Shown: in pieces, positions 1 through 6,392 of the stretch | Position numbering within the stretch: the stretch's first letter is position 1 | How the letters are laid out: every line of letters starts with the position of its first letter | Assembly: GCA_050246915.1 (NCBI GenBank) | Contig: JBFWVD010000071.1 | Span: forward strand, 1 to 22,584 | DNA: 22,584 nt | Reading direction: 5' to 3' | DNA from: JBFWVD01 sp050246915 | Lineage (GTDB): Bacteria > Actinomycetota > Acidimicrobiia > Acidimicrobiales > Ilumatobacteraceae | Position numbers and translations under genes: made by a program | The notes under the pieces: generated by a model | Seen by the model: the letters and a program-made list of their open reading frames with translations, nothing else | What the model was told of the DNA's origin: nothing | Database searches by the model: none

Positions 1-64
1 GGCGATCCACCCAGAGGTTCGGTGGCTCCATGACATGGTCGTCTGCGGAGACGAACCGTGGCAT
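1..64 (-). CDS. Amidohydrolase family protein, N-terminal 21 codons (cut by window edge)
   Basis: On the minus strand an ATG at 64-62 opens a frame that stays open to the window edge and reads MPRFVSADDHVMEPPNLWVD. The pattern 'SADDHVxEPxxLW' is the N-terminal metal-binding strand of the amidohydrolase-2 (PF04909, ACMSD-like TIM-barrel) family; the Asp and His are early ligand positions. The amidohydrolase starting at 3187 begins similarly (DADSHVTEPADVW). An AAGGA Shine-Dalgarno-like stretch lies just upstream and the preceding gene stops only 9 bases away, so this is probably the third gene of the operon driven from about 1073-1101. The frame is short but the motif is characteristic; the rest lies outside the window. 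Confidence 0.75.
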   Translation of the reverse strand, partial: MPRFVSADDHVMEPPNLWVDR

Positions 65-73
65 GTCCTTCAC

Positions 74-826
74 TCAAACGACTCGGCGGTTGGCGAGTGG
101 ATCGGGGATCTCGAGGCCGCAGGACTCGAGGATCGGCTCGAGGTCGGCGCGATATCGCTGCCGCATCACCTCGTTGGGCGTCTCCTTCAACCCGTACTGG
201 ATGAACCGGTACTGGCGACCGCTGTCGGAACGACCGAACATGTCCAACGCGTTCGGATACCACGATCCCAACAGTTCTTGCGCCTCGGATCGCCCGGTGG
301 CTCCGGCACACAGCGCTCGCAAGTGCATCTCGCCCATGACGGCGTGACCGCGCTCGTCGCGCGCCACCGACTTGCACACTCGCGCCAGGGGCGCGTAGCT
401 GGAGTTGACGTAGTCGGCGATCTGGAACGCAGCAGCGCGGTCGCCCAACGCGTTCAACATGCAGTACTCGGGCCATGTGCTGCTCCGAGTCATCACGTGC
501 AGCAACTCGAGACTGGTCAGGCCGTCCTCTTGCGGCTCCTCGCCCAGCCCGCGCAGCAGGCCATCGAACAGCATGCAGTGCCGCAGCTCGTCACTCAGGA
601 AGTCAGCGGCCCGACACTTGCTCGGCACGTCCGGCGCCAATCGCAACATCCGCTGGAACGTGTCGATCAATGCCTGCAACCACTCCGGTGGCCCCGCTTC
701 GCCGGTGTCCAGCACCAACTTCACCAACAACTTGCGGTAGTCGTCCGAGGGCAACTCGTCGCCGGCCTCGAACTGACGCGGCGCGTACGTCCGCGTCGGC
801 AACACCAAACCGTCTACCTGCACCAT
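74..826 (-). CDS. PaaA/PaaC-like di-iron (ferritin-fold) oxygenase component
   Basis: A 250-residue protein resembling the phenylacetic acid catabolic protein family (PF05138; PaaA/PaaC of ring-1,2-phenylacetyl-CoA epoxidase). The sequence has two ExxH di-iron motifs, E80-x-x-H83 (DELRHC) and E158-x-x-H161 (DERGHA), with acidic residues before each (for example E48 and E120), as expected for a four-helix di-iron carboxylate centre. ATG at 826 is chosen over GTG at 829 because GGAGG sits 5 bases before the ATG but only 2 before the GTG. It is 19 bases downstream of a ferredoxin gene, which could supply electrons. No PaaB, PaaD, PaaE or PaaK homologue is present, so this is not the classical phenylacetate operon. 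Family assignment is firm; the substrate and whether it hydroxylates or epoxidises are unknown. Confidence 0.8.
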   Translation of the reverse strand: MVQVDGLVLPTRTYAPRQFEAGDELPSDDYRKLLVKLVLDTGEAGPPEWLQALIDTFQRMLRLAPDVPSKCRAADFLSDELRHCMLFDGLLRGLGEEPQEDGLTSLELLHVMTRSSTWPEYCMLNALGDRAAAFQIADYVNSSYAPLARVCKSVARDERGHAVMGEMHLRALCAGATGRSEAQELLGSWYPNALDMFGRSDSGRQYRFIQYGLKETPNEVMRQRYRADLEPILESCGLEIPDPLANRRVV

Positions 827-845
827 CACAACCTCCCAGCTGCGC

Positions 846-1040
846 TCACGGCGAATCGATCACGATCGCCTTGGTCGGACATGCGTATGCTGCCTTCCGA
901 ACCGCTTCTTCGAACTCCGGCGGCACCTCGTTGGCGGTGACCCACGGGAACCCGTACTCGTCCTCACGGAACCACTCGGGCACGAGACGAAAGCACTTTC
1001 GCTGGCTCGTGCACCTTGTTGGAATGATTTCGACCCGCAT
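846..1040 (-). CDS. Small ferredoxin, 3Fe-4S type
   Basis: A 64-residue protein with cysteines at C10, C16 and C54. The last lies in a CPTKAI motif, the usual C-terminal cluster signature (CPxxAI). Three cysteines with CX5C spacing, plus the conserved 'xPE.F..D..G' segment (LVPEWFREDEYGF), match the single-cluster [3Fe-4S] ferredoxins that serve actinobacterial cytochromes P450 and other oxygenases. ATG at 1040 is preceded by GAGGGGG at a good distance. It is first in the transcript from the promoter at 1073-1101 and sits directly before the di-iron protein, its likely electron acceptor. No ferredoxin reductase is seen in the window. Confidence 0.85.
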   Translation of the reverse strand: MRVEIIPTRCTSQRKCFRLVPEWFREDEYGFPWVTANEVPPEFEEAVRKAAYACPTKAIVIDSP

Positions 1041-1072
1041 CCGACCCCCTCGGCTTTGACCGCGTGCTGCAG

Positions 1073-1122
1073 ACTGTAGCTCGTTCCATCATCACCGTCA
1101 ATAATCGAACGTTCGAGTCGAG
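1073..1122 (-). promoter_or_regulatory. Promoter with 26-bp shared element, site 1 (ferredoxin/oxygenase operon)
   Basis: Read leftward: -35 TTGACG (1101-1096), 17-bp spacer, -10 TACAGT (1078-1073), about 33 bases before the ferredoxin ATG. The shared 26-bp element is 1097-1122 on the plus strand. It begins GTCAATAATC, identical to sites at 3250 and 20908, and the GTCAA is the complement of the -35. The element lies between the stop of the FAH-family gene (1130) and the -10, so it is not constrained by coding. It matches the other two less well in its distal half (ends GTCGAG rather than GTTGAC). Confidence 0.75.
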
Positions 1123-1129
1123 AACATCG

Positions 1130-1927
1130 TTACCCGTCGGCGATCACGTGGTTGCGCAGCCGTCCCACTGCTTCGACCTCGAGCACGACATCGTCGCCGA
1201 CCACGACGTCAGCAGGGGGTGGCGGCGTCCCCAACGAGACGATGTCACCGGGGAACAGCGTGATGCGGTGGCTGATGTCGCTGATGATCTCGCTGGGCGT
1301 GAATCGGAAGTTCGCTGTGCTGCCCGACTGGCGGAGCTGACCGTTCACCACCGCCGTGATCGCCAGACCGTCGAGCACGCGTTCCTCGGAGAGGTCGGTG
1401 CGAACCCACGGCCCGAACGAGGCGAACCCGTCGAGGGACTTTCCCGTTGACCAGTCGCCCGTCGCGCCGAACTCGGGGGCTGTGATGTCGTTGCAGACGG
1501 TCCATCCGAAGATCGCGGCACGCGCTTCGTCCACGCCAGCGCGCTGCACGGTTGCGCCGATCACCACTGCCAGCTCTGCTTCGACCTGCAACGGGCCGGT
1601 GAGCGACGCCGGCCTGACGACCGCCGCGCCGTCGCCCGACACGAAGTTGGGTGCCTTCGGGATCCAGCGCGGCTTCATGTCCGCGGGACGGGACGTGCCA
1701 GGAGCGAGGAATCCACCCATCACGATCACGAACCTGGGGTCATCCCTCGGCGCCATCATCACGACGTCCGCCAACGGGCGGGACCGGCCCGTTCGCACGT
1801 GCTCGACGACCGGATCGCCAGCGAGGATCACGAAGCGATCACCGGCGATCTCACCGTCGTGCACGCGACCATCGATCAGGCCGCGGCAGACGAGCACCGG
1901 TTCCCTGTCCGATGGGCCCAGCGACAT
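1130..1927 (-). CDS. Fumarylacetoacetate hydrolase (FAH) family protein
   Basis: A 265-residue protein of the FAH superfamily (PF01557). These are Mg/Mn-dependent enzymes that cleave C-C bonds of diketo acids, decarboxylate oxaloacetate-like acids or hydrate 2-oxopent-4-enoates, often in meta-cleavage pathways. Metal-binding residues are visible: E116-x-E118 in QVEAELAVVIG and D147 in GWTVCNDITAPEF. They are followed by GKSLDGFASFGPWV (K163, D166) and a C-terminal LFPGDIVSLGTPPP loop typical of the family. Start ATG at 1927 lies 15 bases after the upstream amidohydrolase stop; no strong ribosome binding site is visible, so translational coupling is likely. The exact reaction cannot be told from sequence; a ring-cleavage or 2-oxo acid product is the likely substrate. 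Confidence 0.88.
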   Translation of the reverse strand: MSLGPSDREPVLVCRGLIDGRVHDGEIAGDRFVILAGDPVVEHVRTGRSRPLADVVMMAPRDDPRFVIVMGGFLAPGTSRPADMKPRWIPKAPNFVSGDGAAVVRPASLTGPLQVEAELAVVIGATVQRAGVDEARAAIFGWTVCNDITAPEFGATGDWSTGKSLDGFASFGPWVRTDLSEERVLDGLAITAVVNGQLRQSGSTANFRFTPSEIISDISHRITLFPGDIVSLGTPPPPADVVVGDDVVLEVEAVGRLRNHVIADG

Positions 1928-1942
1928 CGATGCGAGCCGGCG

Positions 1943-3187
1943 CTACAGGGCCGTGCTGGTGAGGCTGGCGCCGGACACGCTGGGGCCCTCGATGCCGTAC
2001 AGCGCGGCAGCGTTGTCCCACAGGAACTTCCTGCGCACCTCGGCACTGGTGCCCGACAGGCCCTTGGCGATCGTCTCGCGGATGTTGCCGTAGAGGCACG
2101 CGGGATGCGGGAAGTCCGTCTCAAAGAGGATGTTGTCGATCGGCAGCTCGTCGAGCAGGTGGGTCGGAGCGATCTGCTCGAACCAGTACGTGCAGTACAC
2201 CTGCCGGCGGAACAGCTCGGACGGCAGCAGGTCGGCGGTGCGCACTCGGCCCGCCTGCGTGGCACCGAGGAAGCTGTAGTCCGCCGCCTCGAGAACGAAT
2301 GGGATCCAGCCGATGCCGCTCTCGACGGACACCACCTTCACACCGGGGAACCTGGCGAGCACTCCGCTCGTGATGAGATCGCAGCACTGCACGCCGTTCT
2401 TGATGAACAAGTCGACGGCGTTGTAGGCCGAGGTGTTGGCACTCCCGTGAGCCAGCCCTCGGGCAGTCGTGCGGCCCAGGATGCCCTCGTCCTCGCCACC
2501 GCCGATGTGGAAGTGAACCGGCACGCCGGTCTCCTGCACGATCGACCAGAACGGGTCCCAGTGGCGATCACCGAGGTACGGCAAGCCGAAGCGTTGCGGC
2601 TCGCCGGTGAAGAGGACACCGCGGAAGCCCGACGCGACGCAGCGCGAGATCTCGCCGACCGTCGCGTCGACGTCCCAGAACGGCGTGGAGGCGATGGGGA
2701 TCAGGCGGCGCGGGTCGCGCCCCGACCACTCGACGAGGAAGTCGTTGTACGCGCGCACGCATGCGAGACGGAGCTCGGCGTCCTTCATCGTCAAGAACTT
2801 CTGTCCGCCGAAGCCGGCGATGTTGGGGTAGAGCACCTGGGCCCAGATCCCCTCGTCGTCGAGGTAGCGGAGCCGCGCGTCGGCATCGAACGCAGCCGGA
2901 TGGCAGTCGTCGTACGTTGCCGGCGAGTCGGCCGGATACGTGGGCCATCCGGCCGGGGCTGTTCGACCCACTGCACCGATCTGGACGCCGTCGAGCATCC
3001 AGACGTCACGTCCGTCGTCAGAGCGCACCACGTGCGGCACGTGCGGCACGTACCGCCGGGCAACGCGCGTGACCCACACGTCGGCGGGCTCGGTGACGTG
3101 GCTGTCAGCGTCGATGATCGCTTCGCGCTCGGTCACGTCATCTGACAGCACATCGTCGGAGAGCACACTGTTCGTCGCACGAGCCAT
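1943..3187 (-). CDS. Amidohydrolase family (ACMSD-like TIM-barrel) protein
   Basis: A 414-residue amidohydrolase-2 (PF04909) protein. The family includes metal-dependent decarboxylases (ACMSD, gamma-resorcylate decarboxylase) and lactonases. The metal site begins with IIDADSHVTEP (D26, H30), continues with VPVHFHIGGG and ends with LFETDFPHP, where the Asp is the usual catalytic and metal residue, so the site looks complete. ATG at 3187 is chosen because GAGGTGG lies 6 bases before it; GTG at 3202 and ATG at 3193 are possible but have poorer spacing. The N-terminus carries a small LSDDV tandem duplication. It is first in the leftward operon from the 3226-3254 promoter, followed by the FAH-family gene. 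A decarboxylase role is inference. Confidence 0.88.
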   Translation of the reverse strand: MARATNSVLSDDVLSDDVTEREAIIDADSHVTEPADVWVTRVARRYVPHVPHVVRSDDGRDVWMLDGVQIGAVGRTAPAGWPTYPADSPATYDDCHPAAFDADARLRYLDDEGIWAQVLYPNIAGFGGQKFLTMKDAELRLACVRAYNDFLVEWSGRDPRRLIPIASTPFWDVDATVGEISRCVASGFRGVLFTGEPQRFGLPYLGDRHWDPFWSIVQETGVPVHFHIGGGEDEGILGRTTARGLAHGSANTSAYNAVDLFIKNGVQCCDLITSGVLARFPGVKVVSVESGIGWIPFVLEAADYSFLGATQAGRVRTADLLPSELFRRQVYCTYWFEQIAPTHLLDELPIDNILFETDFPHPACLYGNIRETIAKGLSGTSAEVRRKFLWDNAAALYGIEGPSVSGASLTSTAL

Positions 3188-3225
3188 CGGCATCCACCTC
3201 ACTGTGGCCCCATCTCCCTGATCGG

Positions 3226-3275
3226 ATCGTAATCCTGCCCGTCGTCAACGTCAATAATCAGACGTCGTAGTTGAC
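3226..3275 (-). promoter_or_regulatory. Promoter with 26-bp shared element, site 2 (leftward, amidohydrolase-FAH operon)
   Basis: Read leftward: -35 TTGACG (3254-3249), 17-bp spacer, -10 TACGAT (3231-3226), giving a leader of roughly 30 bases before the ATG at 3187. The shared element spans 3250-3275, begins GTCAATAATC and ends GTTGAC. Its distal end is also the -35 of the divergent rightward promoter, so a protein bound here could control both directions at once. Confidence 0.78.
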
Positions 3276-3299
3276 ACACCACATCCGACGCCGCACTAT
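3271..3299 (+). promoter_or_regulatory. Divergent rightward promoter, probably leaderless
   Basis: TTGACA (3271-3276), 17-bp spacer, CACTAT (3294-3299). The expected transcription start is about 3306-3307, exactly where the ATG of the downstream amidohydrolase lies, and no Shine-Dalgarno sequence precedes that ATG. This fits a leaderless message, common in actinobacteria. The -35 is perfect; the -10 keeps the key A2 and T6 but has C at position 1. Confidence 0.65.
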
Positions 3300-3306
3300 C
3301 GACGGC

Positions 3307-4137
3307 ATGTTCGACGTGTGGGATGCCCACCAACACCACGGCACACGGACCGCCGAGCTCCTCCACGATCCGACATATCCACCCGATGCAGCCGACGGGT
3401 GGCTCGAAGCAGAGCGGCACCACCGCATCGAGCAGATGACGGCGCTCGGCATCGATCGCGCTATCCTGATGCCGACGAACTCGTATCCACGGGTCAACGG
3501 GATCGCCGACACCGCGCACGCCAACGACCGAGTCATGCGCTGCGTCGAGCAGAACCCAGATCGGTTCCTCGGTGGGGTCGGGATCGTCGAACCTCAGTAC
3601 GGGCCGGCCTCGCTCGACGAGATCCAGCGCCTGTCCGATGCCGGCGCGATCGGCTTCGCGTACCATCCCCGCCTCCAAGGTGTGCCGGCCGACGATCCGT
3701 GGATCCGTCGTCAACTGGAGTTGCTCGCCGAGTTGGACATGGTCGTGTTCTTCCACTCGTACGCCGAGTCCGCGTTCGAGTCGCCGACGTTGCTGACACG
3801 AGCGTTCAGAGGTCTCGACGACCTTCGCATCGTGGTGCTCGACGGCATGTCCTCGTACGTGCACACGTACCAGTGCATCGCCCTCGCCGAGCAGCACCCC
3901 AACATCGTCTTCGACACCGCGATGATCTGGGGTCCGATGGCACTCGAGCAGTTCCTCGACACCCTCGGCAGCCAACGGCTGGTCTTCGGCAGCAACCTGT
4001 ACTCCAACGCCGGCGCACCGGGTTTCTGCACGCCCGCCGCACTTCGTGCGTTCCCGGCGTTGGATGCCGAAGCCCTCCAGGCCGTCCTCCACGACAACCT
4101 CGCCCGAACCTTGCGACTCGAGGACGAGAGTGCCTGA
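3307..4137 (+). CDS. Amidohydrolase family protein (short, 276 aa)
   Basis: An amidohydrolase-2 family TIM-barrel protein, at 276 residues near the short end of the family. The N-terminal metal motif is DAHQHHG (D6, H8, H10); a strand with MVVFFHSYAES supplies a later His. The C-terminal motif reads LVFGSNLYSNAG, where many family members have 'GSDYP', so the usual Asp is replaced by Asn. The start is placed at ATG 3307 because an upstream TTG (3271) lies inside the -35 box and the promoter predicts transcription to begin at the ATG. The next gene starts inside its last codons (GTG at 4130), so the two are coupled. The activity (lactonase, decarboxylase or other) is not determinable. Confidence 0.83.
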   Translation: MFDVWDAHQHHGTRTAELLHDPTYPPDAADGWLEAERHHRIEQMTALGIDRAILMPTNSYPRVNGIADTAHANDRVMRCVEQNPDRFLGGVGIVEPQYGPASLDEIQRLSDAGAIGFAYHPRLQGVPADDPWIRRQLELLAELDMVVFFHSYAESAFESPTLLTRAFRGLDDLRIVVLDGMSSYVHTYQCIALAEQHPNIVFDTAMIWGPMALEQFLDTLGSQRLVFGSNLYSNAGAPGFCTPAALRAFPALDAEALQAVLHDNLARTLRLEDESA

Positions 4138-5212
4138 CGGCGTCGGCGAGCCGGCCCGGCCGGTCCGTCCACCTGTCGTGACATCGCGAGGCTTCGTGGT
4201 GGCTCGGGACGAGTGGCTTGCGTTGCACGTCGAAGAGGTGCTCGAGCCCGCCCTCGCGATCATCGATCCGCACGTCCATCAGTACGACGAAACTGACGGT
4301 CTCCACTACCTGTACGACGACCTGCGCACCGACCTCGCGAGTGGTCACGACATCCGTGCCACGGTGTACGTGCAGTGCCGATCGTTCCTGCGCGCCGACG
4401 GACCGGAGGAGATGCGCTCGGTCGGCGAGACGGAGTATGCGAACGGGGTCGCCGCGATGGCAGCCGGCGGCCGGTATGGACCGACGCGGGTCAACGCAGC
4501 GATCATCGGCCACGCCGACCTCCTGCTCGGTGACGCGGTCGAGGACGTCCTGCGCGAGCACATGCGTGTCGCTGACGGGCGCTTCAAGGGCATCCGCCAA
4601 AGCACCAACTTCCACCCGCAGATCGAGAGTCAACCCGAGCCATCAGGTCGTCGGAACGTGGCAGGGATGATGGCCGATCGGCGGTTCCGGGCCGGCATCT
4701 CGACCCTGCATCGTCTCGGACTGATCTTCGAGGCCGGTTGTTACTTCAACCAGTTGGGCGACGTGCGCGACCTCGCCCGCGCGTTCCCCGAGCTGCCGAT
4801 CGTGCTCAACCACTTCGGGATGCCTCTCCTGACCGGCCCCTACGCCGGGCGACGAGCAGAGGTCATGGCCGAGTGGTCGCAACTGATCCGCGAGCTGGGC
4901 TCATGCGAGAACGTCGTCGTCAAGCTCGGAGCCATCGGGATGCGAACGCTCGGCTTCGACTTCCACGAACGTGCCGTTCCACCGTCCTCGCACGACATCG
5001 CGACAGCGATGGCGGAGTTCACCGACGTGTGCATCGAGGCCCTCGGGCCGCAACGATGCATGTTCGAGAGCAACTTCCCGGTGGACCGCGGCGCGTACAG
5101 CTACCTCGTGTTCTGGAACGCTGCCAAGCGGCTCGCCGCGGCCCACAGCACTGCAGACAAGCGAGCGCTCGTTCACGACACCGCCAAGCGCGTGTACTCG
5201 ATCGATGTCTGA
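4130..5212 (+). CDS. Amidohydrolase family protein (lactonase-like TIM barrel)
   Basis: A 360-residue amidohydrolase-2 protein, second in the rightward operon. The metal motif is AIIDPHVHQYDE (D46, H48, H50), resembling the L-fuconolactonase and related lactonase branch. Then come a YLYDDLRTDLASGHDIRATVYVQCRS segment, PIVLNHFGMP with a His, and CMFESNFPVDRG near the C-terminus, where 'SNFP' again has Asn at the common Asp position. The GTG at 4130 is chosen because GAGGACGAG lies just before it and it overlaps the previous stop by 8 bases, the same overlap length as to the following gene. Without this start the frame extends back inside the previous gene with no homology. The substrate is unknown. 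Confidence 0.83.
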   Translation: MPDGVGEPARPVRPPVVTSRGFVVARDEWLALHVEEVLEPALAIIDPHVHQYDETDGLHYLYDDLRTDLASGHDIRATVYVQCRSFLRADGPEEMRSVGETEYANGVAAMAAGGRYGPTRVNAAIIGHADLLLGDAVEDVLREHMRVADGRFKGIRQSTNFHPQIESQPEPSGRRNVAGMMADRRFRAGISTLHRLGLIFEAGCYFNQLGDVRDLARAFPELPIVLNHFGMPLLTGPYAGRRAEVMAEWSQLIRELGSCENVVVKLGAIGMRTLGFDFHERAVPPSSHDIATAMAEFTDVCIEALGPQRCMFESNFPVDRGAYSYLVFWNAAKRLAAAHSTADKRALVHDTAKRVYSIDV

Positions 5213-6334
5213 GGGCGCCGCTGCGAACGTGGCCAACGTTCCGGCCCGGCAGCTCTGGGTCGGTCACGTCCCTGACGCGGTGGTCGCAGCAGAGCTGTGC
5301 CGGCGGCGGGAAGGCGAGGGGTTCCATGGCGTCAACTTCGGCGACTCGCAGAACCGCTACGGCGATCCCTACGTCGCGATGGCGCTCGGCATCAGCTCGA
5401 CGTCGACGCTCGAGCTCGGCACGCTCGTCACCAACCCGATCACCCGCCACCCCGCCGTCACGGCTGCCGCTGCCGGCTCGCTCCAGGCTGCGTCCCGAGG
5501 GCGTGTCTCGATCGGCATCGGCACAGGCGACTCTGCGCTCGCGCATCTCGGCGCCGCTCCGGCACCGCTCGCAGTGTTGGCTCGATACGTGTCGATGCTG
5601 CGCGCGTACGGTGCCGGCAGCGAGGTGTCCTTCGAGGACTCGCTTGCATGCCTGCCGCGCGCCGGCCGCGACCTCCCGGTCGTCGAATCGCTCGCGCTGT
5701 CCGGTCGCCCCGCAGTGAGCCAGATCCAGTGGCTGCCGGGTGACGAGGATCCCGTGCCCATCAACGTCTTCGCCACCGGCCCGAAGACCATCGACATGGC
5801 TGCCGCGGTCGGTGACCGCGTCACGTTCTCGGTCGGCGCGGACCCCAGACGAGTCCGGTGGGCGATCGATCGCGCCCGCAACGCATGCGCCGCGGCCGGC
5901 AAGGATCCTGCGCTGCTCGACATCGGCGCGTCGGTCGTGGTCGGCTTGCACGACGACGCGGACACCGCTCGCGCGATGATCGCGGCGACCGTCGCGACGA
6001 CGCCCGCTGGGCCGTCATGCACGGCTCGCCCACGGGACCGTTCACACGAGATGCCGAACCAGTGCTGACCGATGTCCGAGCTCGCTACGACATGCGCGCC
6101 CACGGCGTGCCGGGCAGCACGCAGGCGGACGCGCTGACCGACGACTTCATTGACGCATACGCGATCGTCGGTCCGGCCGGCGCGTGTTGCGACCGGCTGC
6201 ACGAGCTGTTCGAGCTGGGACTGCGGCGGGTGCACTTCACCGTCGGCCCGGAACGGCGTGGGTCCGACGGCGTCGAGCGAGCGTACCGACGCTTCGCCGT
6301 CGAGGTGATGCCACGGGTCGTCGAGGGACGGTGA
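5205..6334 (+). pseudogene. Luciferase-like (F420-type) oxidoreductase, frameshifted
   Basis: Third gene of the rightward operon; ATG 5205 overlaps the previous stop by 8 bases. The N-terminal part is a clear luciferase-like monooxygenase (PF00296): GTLVTNPITRHPAVTA (residues 72-87) and GRVSIGIGTGDS (99-110) are signature segments of F420-dependent oxidoreductases and FMN/F420 monooxygenases. Reading in that frame ends at 6068 with an unrelated tail after about 'MIAATVATT'. The proper C-terminus (WAVMHGSPTGPF... to VEVMPRVVEGR, stop at 6334) continues in another frame. The switch lies between about 5985 and 6025 and equals one missing base (or two extra). Joined, the protein would be about 376 residues, normal for the family. 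No slippery heptamer is present, so a mutation or a sequencing error is more likely than programmed shifting. Confidence 0.82.
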
Positions 6335-6362
6335 CTCGTGGATGAGCCGACGAGCCGATGCG

Positions 6363-6392
6363 CCGATCTCGATCAGTCCGATCTCGATCAGT
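6363..6392. repeat. 15-bp perfect tandem duplication at the 3' end of the binding-protein gene
   Basis: CCGATCTCGATCAGT occurs twice head to tail (6363-6377 and 6378-6392). The second copy contains the stop codon of the minus-strand binding-protein gene (6390-6388). The repeat lies in the 53-base gap between two convergent operons. No convincing terminator hairpin with a T-run was seen there. Confidence 0.85.

Noticed and set aside
35..3145. Long plus-strand open frames opposite the leftward operons (for example 35-940 and 1799-3145)
   Set aside because: They are antisense shadows in high-GC DNA; their translations are Arg/Ala/Val-rich with no motifs, while the minus-strand frames show clear enzyme families.
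3250..3275. The 26-bp element as a simple full palindrome (GTCAA-N16-TTGAC)
   Set aside because: Only sites 2 and 3 keep both ends; sites 1, 4 and 5 lack TTGAC at the distal end. The dyad shared by all five is the internal AC-N6-GT, with GTCAA acting as the -35.
5985..6025. Programmed -1 frameshifting in the luciferase-like gene
   Set aside because: No slippery heptamer or obvious downstream pseudoknot is visible, and this family is not known for recoding; mutation or sequencing error is simpler.
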